Shown in pieces: positions 58,985 through 64,000 of a DNA stretch of 64,000 bases. Location: positions 62,001-126,000 of the forward strand of contig CAIVEH010000121.1 of assembly GCA_903904855.1 (NCBI GenBank), read 5' to 3'. Each line of letters opens with the position of its first letter. The first letter of the stretch is position 1. This stretch comes from an uncultured Bacteroidota bacterium. Its GTDB lineage: Bacteria; Bacteroidota; Bacteroidia; Chitinophagales; Chitinophagaceae. The notes below the pieces were generated by a model that saw only the letters and a list, made by a program, of their open reading frames with translations, had not been told where the DNA came from and did not search any database. A program made the translations under genes and the position numbers.

Positions 58985-60459
58985 TGTTTAGCGTTTAAAT
59001 AATTCAGCAATTGGCCCGCAGCCACCTGGCCTGAAATGAGCGCGGGTGGCACCCCCGGACCTGGCACAGTCAATTGGCCTGCGTAAAAAAGGTTTTTAAT
59101 TTTTTTATTCCTTAAAGTTGGTTTCAGGACTGCTGTTTGTCTGAGTGTGTTAGCCAGGCCGTAAGCATTGCCCTTGTAAGCATGGTAGTCTTTTACAAAA
59201 TCATTAATGCAATAGCTCTTTTTATAGACCACATGATTTTTGATTTCTTCTCCGCAAAAGAGCTCCAGGCGCTTCATCTGTATTTCATAGTACTTATCCC
59301 TGAGTATGTCATTATCTTCCAGGCCCGGCGCTACCGGAACAAGAAGAAACAGATTTTCCATACCCACAGGCGCTACATCTTTGTCAGTTTTCGACGGGCA
59401 GCATGCGTAGAACAGAGGGTTATCAGGCCACTGTGGGTTCTCATAAATATCCTTTGCATGCTTGTCGAAAGGTGCATCGAAAAACAGGTTGTGATGAATG
59501 AGCTTCTTTAGTTTTTTATTTACACCGATGTAAAAGATGAGGCACGAAGGGGCTAATGTTCTCTTATCCCAATAGGCTTCATCATAGTTACGGTATTGCT
59601 CCTCTAATAAATGCTGCTCTGTATGGTGATAGTCGCCGGTAGCAATCACTCCATCAGTTCTGTAGTCACCTTTACTTGAAGATATACTGATAGTTTTTTT
59701 TGCGCCGATATTTATTTTATTGATTTCGCAACCAGTTATGAACCTGACTCCGTAAGATGCTGCCAGGTCTTCCATAGCCTTGGGTATTTCTGTCATGCCA
59801 CCCATTGGGTACCATGTACCAAGTGATAAGGCGGCATAATTCATAAGGCTGTAAAGAGCTGGAATCTGCTGTGCCATTGCCCCGAGAAACAATACCGGAA
59901 ACTCCATAAGCATTACCAGCCGCTCATCCTTGAAAAACTTACGGACATAGTCGCTTACAGATTGAAACATATGCAGCTTCACAGCGCCGGTTATCACTTC
60001 TTTTTTTGCAAACTCGAGCCACGAAAAAGAAGGTTTATACACGAGGTGCTGCATTCCCACCTTATACTTGAAAGCACCTTCGGCAAGGAACTGCTTCAGT
60101 TTATCGGCGCTCCCTTTTTCAATATTTTCAAAGACTTCATAAATATCATCAAGGCGGGCAGGTATCTGTAAAACATCATCCTTGCCATAGATAACCTGGA
60201 ATCCCGGGTCGAGTTGTACGAGTTTATAATAATCGCCTGGTTTCTGACCAAATTGTTTGAAGAAGTTTTCGAAGATATCCGGCATCCAGTACCAGCTTGG
60301 CCCCATATCGAACATAAATCCCTGCTCACTGAAAATGCGTGCCCGTCCGCCTAATGATTCATTTTTTTCGAACAGAGTAACCTCATTCCCCTGCTTTGCC
60401 ATAAAGCATGCGGCCGATAACCCTGAAAAACCACCCCCTATTACTGATACTCTGTTCAA
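58981..60459 (-). CDS. crtI: phytoene desaturase
   Basis: A 492-residue FAD-dependent CrtI-type desaturase/isomerase turning phytoene into lycopene. The N-terminal FAD motif is VSVIGGGFSGLSAACFMAKQGNEVTLFEKNESLGGRA, followed by GFMFDMGPSWYWMPDIF. The C-terminal carotenoid-binding signature is NLFYAGQLTVPGPGVPPALISGQVAAGQLL. The length is usual for CrtI (about 490-510). It is the first biosynthetic gene after the regulator, 42 bases downstream, and its stop overlaps the crtB start. Confidence 0.94.
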   Translation of the reverse strand: MNRVSVIGGGFSGLSAACFMAKQGNEVTLFEKNESLGGRARIFSEQGFMFDMGPSWYWMPDIFENFFKQFGQKPGDYYKLVQLDPGFQVIYGKDDVLQIPARLDDIYEVFENIEKGSADKLKQFLAEGAFKYKVGMQHLVYKPSFSWLEFAKKEVITGAVKLHMFQSVSDYVRKFFKDERLVMLMEFPVLFLGAMAQQIPALYSLMNYAALSLGTWYPMGGMTEIPKAMEDLAASYGVRFITGCEINKINIGAKKTISISSSKGDYRTDGVIATGDYHHTEQHLLEEQYRNYDEAYWDKRTLAPSCLIFYIGVNKKLKKLIHHNLFFDAPFDKHAKDIYENPQWPDNPLFYACCPSKTDKDVAPVGMENLFLLVPVAPGLEDNDILRDKYYEIQMKRLELFCGEEIKNHVVYKKSYCINDFVKDYHAYKGNAYGLANTLRQTAVLKPTLRNKKIKNLFYAGQLTVPGPGVPPALISGQVAAGQLLNYLNAKQ

Positions 60460-60501
60460 TTTGTTTATTCTCTTTAAATTGTATGCTATCCGGTTAAAAA
60501 T

Positions 60502-61386
60502 TTATTTCAGATATTCCAGCAGATCATCTGCTTGTTTTAAGTACTTTATGTTGTCAGATCCGGATTCACTAATTGGGAATAGTTGTGTATTACCAGCAAC
60601 CAGTATCCGGCTGTTTTTTGCGAAATCACAGATTTTATTTAGTTGCTCCTGTATCTCCCAACCTGGCCTTTTGGTAATATAAAAGAGCAACAAAAATGAT
60701 GGCTTGATGGCAGGGATAACTTTTTCAATGCTCTCCAGCCGGATGCTTTGCCCCAGGTAAACAGAATCGTATCCCTTTGATCGGATCATATAATTTGCCA
60801 GTAAAAGCCCCGTATCGTGCCACTCACCTTCCGGCAGGAACAGAAGGAATTTTTTACTATTAATCTCAGGCCTTGGCAGCATATCAGTAAAGGCCATTAA
60901 TTTCCTCCTGATGATGCAGGTGGCAAAGTGTTCCTGAGCAGCCTCGGTATCGCCGGTACTCCATAAAATACCTACCCTGATCATAAACGGATAAACAATG
61001 GTGGTCATTAATTCATAAAGCCCTGTTTTTTCTGCCAATGAAGTAAACAGATCCTCAAATCCGGCTTCATCGAATGACATAGTTAAATCCAGAAAACTGT
61101 TTATAGAACTGGCAATGAGGCTGTCGTCAGTTGTATTCTGAGGCAGAGAAATGATATACTCGCCGATTTCATTTTCACTTAGTGCCGCTATTTTTGAAAT
61201 TTTATAGCCATAAGACAACAGCGTAGAAACATTAAGCAGTTTGCGTACCTCATCATCGGTATAATACCGCCTGTTGGTTTCTGTTCTTAAAGGGCTGATG
61301 AGGTTGTAGCGTTTTTCCCAAATACGTATGGTGTGCGCCTTAATCCCGGTCAGCCGTTCCAGGTCATTTATCTGGTATGGCTTCAT
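60502..61386 (-). CDS. MerR-family B12-binding photoreceptor regulator (CarH/LitR-like)
   Basis: A 294-residue regulator heading the carotenoid operon. The MerR winged helix is residues 1-70 (YQINDLERLTGIKAHTIRIWEKRYNLISPLRTETNRRYY). A four-helix domain carries W142-x9-E152-H153 (ILWSTGDTEAAQEHFAT), the CarH motif that cradles the upper ligand of coenzyme B12. The Rossmann-like B12 domain has the lower-ligand histidine H190 in EWHDTG (ExHxxG). In characterised CarH, adenosylcobalamin-bound tetramers repress in the dark and light breaks them apart. The motifs are all intact, so light-induced carotenogenesis is a strong inference. A perfect inverted repeat overlaps its own start codon. Confidence 0.9.
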   Translation of the reverse strand: MKPYQINDLERLTGIKAHTIRIWEKRYNLISPLRTETNRRYYTDDEVRKLLNVSTLLSYGYKISKIAALSENEIGEYIISLPQNTTDDSLIASSINSFLDLTMSFDEAGFEDLFTSLAEKTGLYELMTTIVYPFMIRVGILWSTGDTEAAQEHFATCIIRRKLMAFTDMLPRPEINSKKFLLFLPEGEWHDTGLLLANYMIRSKGYDSVYLGQSIRLESIEKVIPAIKPSFLLLFYITKRPGWEIQEQLNKICDFAKNSRILVAGNTQLFPISESGSDNIKYLKQADDLLEYLK

Positions 61387-61422
61387 TTTGTTTAATTATT
61401 TCTCTGTAAAATTAAACAAAAT
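61385..61422. promoter_or_regulatory. likely operator of the MerR/B12 regulator, overlapping its start codon
   Basis: ATTTTGTTTAATT (61385-61397) and its exact complement AATTAAACAAAAT (61410-61422) are separated by 12 bases. The left arm includes two bases of the ATG at 61386, so binding here would block both transcription and early elongation of the regulator-crt operon. It fits MerR-type autoregulation. Confidence 0.6.
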
Positions 61423-61492
61423 ACCAAAAGACAGGATTATATTTTATTATAGAGGTATAGCTTTCCCCTTATATTGTTAATTGGTGATAATA

Positions 61493-61605
61493 TTAATTTG
61501 CCTTTATGTATGTATCCCGGTTATACTTCTGCCTGTAATCCAGAGACGAAACCTGTGATTTTTTTAAAGCAGTACGGAAAGCCTTATTGTTAGCAAAGTT
61601 GATTA
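61493..61605 (-). pseudogene. relic of an AraC-family C-terminal HTH
   Basis: Directly after the toxin stop codon, the minus strand reads NFANNKAFRTALKKITGF and then, after a frame change, SLDYRQKYNRD before a stop at 61493. The intact regulator at 62174 ends SDSKAFRTTFKKITGLSPFD-YRKKYNRE, so this is the last 35 or so codons of a related gene with a frameshift. At DNA level 61505-61600 is visibly similar to 62180-62275. Confidence 0.75.
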
Positions 61606-61908
61606 TTGAACCCTGCTTCGAGCTATTAATGGATTTCTTCCCTGGAAAATTATGGAAGTAATAATGATTGTATTATCGTCGAGATAAAAATGAATAGCAT
61701 AAGGGAATTTATCGGTGTATGCAATCCGTACATTTTTATAACGAATTGTATGAGCGTATGGATTACGCCTGATCATTAAAATACAGGATTTTACAGCTTG
61801 AGCAAATCGATTGCTTAGTCCTTTTATTTGCTGTTGTTTATACCATTCTCTTGCTAAATTAAATTCAATTAACGCAGGAGGAATAATATAGTAATTATAC
61901 TTCATCAT
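61603..61908 (-). CDS. ParE/RelE-family toxin
   Basis: A 101-residue basic protein with the RelE/ParE fold pattern: YNYYIIPPALIEFNLAREWYKQQQIKGLSNRF (beta strand, then two helices), AVKSCILMIRRNPYAHTIRYKNVRIAYTDKFPYAIHFYLDDNTIIITSIIFQGRNP. The order KFPYAIHFY...I/VxxIxxxxRxP is diagnostic. ParE members poison gyrase, while RelE members cut mRNA on ribosomes; which applies is not decidable. It overlaps the antitoxin gene by 14 bases. Confidence 0.85.
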   Translation of the reverse strand: MMKYNYYIIPPALIEFNLAREWYKQQQIKGLSNRFAQAVKSCILMIRRNPYAHTIRYKNVRIAYTDKFPYAIHFYLDDNTIIITSIIFQGRNPLIARSRVQ

Positions 61909-62119
61909 CCCTATCTAATTCTGCAATGAAATCTTCAATAGGGATCAATTGTTCCGGATGTGCTTTTATAAAATCCAGTCTTTGATCAATTAAGGTTCTT
62001 TCCCATTCCGGAACATCTTCAATATCAGGATGTTTTTCTGTAATTTGATTCCAATCTTTAATAGGAATAAAAACCCCGATTGGATCTCCGTTACTATCAA
62101 ATGTATATTGTGCAACCAT
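61895..62119 (-). CDS. antitoxin of the ParE/RelE-type module
   Basis: A 74-residue acidic protein directly before and overlapping the toxin gene. It starts with two strands (MVAQYTFDSNGDPIGVFIPIKDWNQI) followed by acidic helices (WERTLIDQRLDFIKAHPEQL) and a tail (IPIEDFIAELDRDDEV) likely to wrap the toxin. The EWERTLIDQRLDFIKAHPEQLIPxEDF phrase is typical of Bacteroidota antitoxins paired with ParE-like toxins. There is no recognised DNA-binding domain. Confidence 0.8.
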   Translation of the reverse strand: MVAQYTFDSNGDPIGVFIPIKDWNQITEKHPDIEDVPEWERTLIDQRLDFIKAHPEQLIPIEDFIAELDRDDEV

Positions 62120-62173
62120 AAAACCACTTATTCAGAATGTTATAAGATATAATGCAAGTTACAAAAATTATCC

Positions 62174-63148
62174 TTATGATGTTGTCATTTCCCGGTTATA
62201 CTTCTTCCGGTAATCAAACGGCGACAAGCCTGTGATTTTCTTAAATGTAGTCCTGAAAGCCTTGCTATCAGAGTAGCCTACGGCATACATCACTTCATTT
62301 ATATTGTCGCGACCTGATTCCAGGCTTTTTTTGGCGGCTTCTATTTTTACACGTTGCAGGTATTCAACCGGAGTATTGGCTGTGGCCTTTTTGAAGCGTC
62401 TTTCGAAATTGCGGCGACTTATTAGGAATAAGCCTGCAAGCTGATCAACCGATATCTTTTTGTCCACATTGCTTTCCATGTATTCCTGGGCTTTCTTTAT
62501 AGGTTCATCTTCATGTCCTTTCTGGCCCATAAATATATTGAATGGCGCCTGGCTGCTGCGCTCTATCTCAATTTCAAATACCTTGGATAAAAATACGGCA
62601 ACATCCCTGCCACAGTATTTCTCAACCAGGTATAATACAAGGTTAATAAATGAATAAGCTCCGCCGCTGCTGTATATCCCCTGTTCATCGGTAATTATTT
62701 TCTCCGGTACGAGGTTTACATCAGGAAACTGCTGCCGGAAATGTTCGGCAGCAAGCCAATGAGTAGTGCACTGTCTGCCATTAACCAACCCTGTGCTGGC
62801 CAGCAGGAAAGCGCCGACACATAAACTGGCCACTTCAGCGCCTCTATTATGCTGATTGTAAATCCAATCAATAAACTTCAGATTAAGCGGGAGTGACCTG
62901 GGTTCCAGAGCTGGTATAATTATCAGATCGGTCTTCTTTACCTCATCGATCATTTTATCCGGATGCACAGAAAACAGCCCATTATAAAGGTCAGTTGAGC
63001 CTGAAAGGCCTACGAGATGAATATCGAAAGCAGGCTTCCTTCCTGTTTTTTCAAGATAATCATTGGCGCCAGTCAGTACTTTGAAAGGGCCTACTATGCT
63101 GCTCAATATGCTATCGCCTTGGGGCACCAGTATAGAAACGTGTTTCAT
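62174..63148 (-). CDS. GlxA-type regulator: DJ-1/PfpI domain plus AraC HTH
   Basis: A 324-residue transcription factor. The N-terminal class-I glutamine-amidotransferase-like (DJ-1/PfpI) domain (about 1-195) opens MKHVSILVPQGDSILSSIVGPFKV and has the nucleophile-elbow-like VASLCVGAFLLASTGLVNGRQCTTHW. The C-terminal AraC domain (about 225-320) has ISVDQLAGLFLISRRNFERRFKKATANTPVEYLQRVKIEAAKKSLESG and INEVMYAVGYSDSKAFRTTFKKITGLSPFDYRKKYNRE. The ligand is unknown. The ATG at 63148 begins the domain directly and follows a TAGCTTTG promoter. It is divergent from the SnoaL/VOC genes, its likely targets. Confidence 0.9.
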   Translation of the reverse strand: MKHVSILVPQGDSILSSIVGPFKVLTGANDYLEKTGRKPAFDIHLVGLSGSTDLYNGLFSVHPDKMIDEVKKTDLIIIPALEPRSLPLNLKFIDWIYNQHNRGAEVASLCVGAFLLASTGLVNGRQCTTHWLAAEHFRQQFPDVNLVPEKIITDEQGIYSSGGAYSFINLVLYLVEKYCGRDVAVFLSKVFEIEIERSSQAPFNIFMGQKGHEDEPIKKAQEYMESNVDKKISVDQLAGLFLISRRNFERRFKKATANTPVEYLQRVKIEAAKKSLESGRDNINEVMYAVGYSDSKAFRTTFKKITGLSPFDYRKKYNREMTTS

Positions 63149-63162
63149 AAATATACTTTTGA

Positions 63163-63170
63163 CAAAGCTA
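63163..63170 (-). promoter_or_regulatory. -7 element of the GlxA-type regulator gene
   Basis: TAGCTTTG on the minus strand, an exact TAnnTTTG match, 14 bases before the chosen ATG. It supports that start over the upstream in-frame one. Confidence 0.5.
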
Positions 63171-63377
63171 CACCAATACATTGTCGCAATCAACCCCTCA
63201 GAATGGCGTAATTGCACATCAGCCGCTTCAATATTTGCACCTAAGTTTGCTATCAGAAAATCTGGATACGTCAAAGTCAGGATAACAAAGATGATTGATC
63301 AATTAGCTTATTAACAATAATACAATTTTCAATACGGCGCATGTTACCTAATTTCATAACCAACAAAAAAACATAAA

Positions 63378-63731
63378 ATGACCACACAAGAAGTAGCCAA
63401 CCGCCTCGTAGAGCTTTGCAGGCAAGGACAAATTGAAGCCGCTCAGACTGAATTGTATGCTGAAGATTGCAGCAGCCTGGAGCCAGAAAATTCCCCTATG
63501 GGAAATGTTACCGGATTGCCTGCAATTATTGAAAAAAGCAAGCATTTCGAAACCATGATTGAGGAGATCCATAGCACCTCAATATCAGACCCGATTATTG
63601 GCGGTAATTGTTTTTCAATAAACTGGCTGATGGACGTAACCATGAAGGGAATGGGCCGCAGGGCAATGGATGAAATCTGCGTGTACAAGGTTAAAGATGG
63701 CAAAATTATTACTGAACAATTTTTCTATTAA
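63378..63731 (+). CDS. SnoaL-like (NTF2-fold) protein
   Basis: A 117-residue cytoplasmic protein of the SnoaL/NTF2-like fold: MTTQEVANRLVELCRQGQIEAAQTELYAEDCSSLEPENSP (the helix, then DC/xSxE of the strand), GLPAIIEKSKHF, GGNCFSINWLMDVTMKG, MDEICVYKVKDGKIITEQFFY. The size is that of the small SnoaL-like proteins with catalytic or binding pockets. The substrate is unknown. It is followed by a VOC-family gene 39 bases on, and the GlxA-type regulator gene is divergent from it. Confidence 0.85.
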   Translation: MTTQEVANRLVELCRQGQIEAAQTELYAEDCSSLEPENSPMGNVTGLPAIIEKSKHFETMIEEIHSTSISDPIIGGNCFSINWLMDVTMKGMGRRAMDEICVYKVKDGKIITEQFFY

Positions 63732-63770
63732 TCAACAATTTTTTATTCAACAATCTAAAAAACAAAAATT

Positions 63771-64000
63771 ATGGACGGCAATGTAAACATCATCAACTGG
63801 TTCGAAGTATCTGTTAGTGATATCGCAAGGGCAAAGAAATTTTATGAAACAATTTTTTCCATCGAAATGCATCAAATGGAAATGATGGGAATGCAGATGG
63901 CATTCTTCCCGATGGAAAACGGTAATGGCAAAGTATCTGGCTCATTGGTGCAGGGGCAATACCATGTTCCATCACTGGATGGCGCCAAGCTTTATTTTAA
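63771..64000 (+). CDS. VOC (glyoxalase/bleomycin-resistance) family protein, cut by the window edge
   Basis: The first 76 residues are visible: NIINWFEVSVSDIARAKKFYETIFSIEMHQMEMMGMQMAFFPMENG, then SGSLVQGQYHVPS. This is the first beta-alpha-beta-beta-beta module of a VOC-superfamily protein (WFExxVxDxxRAxxFYxxxF). Such proteins bind a metal or a small ligand. The specific function cannot be judged from half the protein. Confidence 0.85.
   Translation, partial: MDGNVNIINWFEVSVSDIARAKKFYETIFSIEMHQMEMMGMQMAFFPMENGNGKVSGSLVQGQYHVPSLDGAKLYF

Overview
The window looks like a chromosomal segment of a Bacteroidota bacterium, most likely from the Chitinophagaceae/Chitinophagales side of the phylum. 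The reasons are secreted proteins with type IX secretion (Por) C-terminal domains, TAnnTTTG-type -7 promoter elements with no clear Shine-Dalgarno sequences, an ftsX-DUF3098 pair, PF14905-type outer-membrane barrels, and a carotenoid operon led by a MerR/B12 regulator. The taxonomic placement is inference. No rRNA, tRNA, CRISPR array, prophage or insertion sequence was recognised.

Layout. 0-8.7 kb: an edge-truncated lipoprotein, a dinD gene split by one in-frame amber codon, a ketopantoate-reductase-family gene whose 5' end is a copy of the 5' end of the neighbouring ydeI-like gene, several secreted proteins, an AlgX/AlgJ-like protein and a T9SS-sorted repeat protein. 8.7-13.4 kb (minus strand): a ChlI-like AAA+ ATPase with an uncharacterised exported partner, arsC, an orphan scoB and mscL. 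13.5-20.2 kb: a complete tetR-tolC-adaptor-RND efflux operon with a palindrome over its promoter, followed by a decayed antitoxin/toxin relic. 20.5-27.3 kb: an EreA/ChaN-like exported protein, uppP, queE, folD, an aldo/keto reductase and purH, with a 155-bp MITE-like inverted-repeat element between folD and the reductase. 27.4-30.6 kb: a tiny lipoprotein, a 1.36-kb gene-poor stretch with a short tandem repeat, then an ECF sigma factor, a small membrane protein and an exported protein. 30.8-46.7 kb: housekeeping genes (polyprenyl synthase, flippase, ftsX, mdh) mixed with envelope proteins. 46.8-51.2 kb: two GT-C-like membrane proteins and a DUF4258/YgiT-zinc-finger cassette preceded by a 58-codon ORF. 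51.3-55.4 kb: fbaB and a large outer-membrane barrel. 55.5-61.4 kb: the carotenoid operon. 61.5-64 kb: a ParE-type toxin-antitoxin pair between an AraC-domain relic and an intact GlxA-type regulator, then SnoaL-like and VOC genes.

How the genes work together. The carotenoid operon (regulator, crtI, crtB, a small exported protein, idi, an SRPBCC protein, crtZ and a CrtYcd-type lycopene cyclase) should convert geranylgeranyl-PP to zeaxanthin-type carotenoids. The regulator carries the W-x9-EH and ExHxxG motifs of CarH photoreceptors, and a perfect 13-bp inverted repeat overlaps its start codon, so light-dependent control is likely. The RND operon is a self-contained, TetR-controlled exporter. 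The most interesting structural observations are the promoter/leader duplication between the two genes at 1.4-2.6 kb, the two toxin-antitoxin scars (20.2 and 61.5 kb), the MITE-like element at 24.3 kb, and the three-gene DUF4258 cassette at 50.4 kb.
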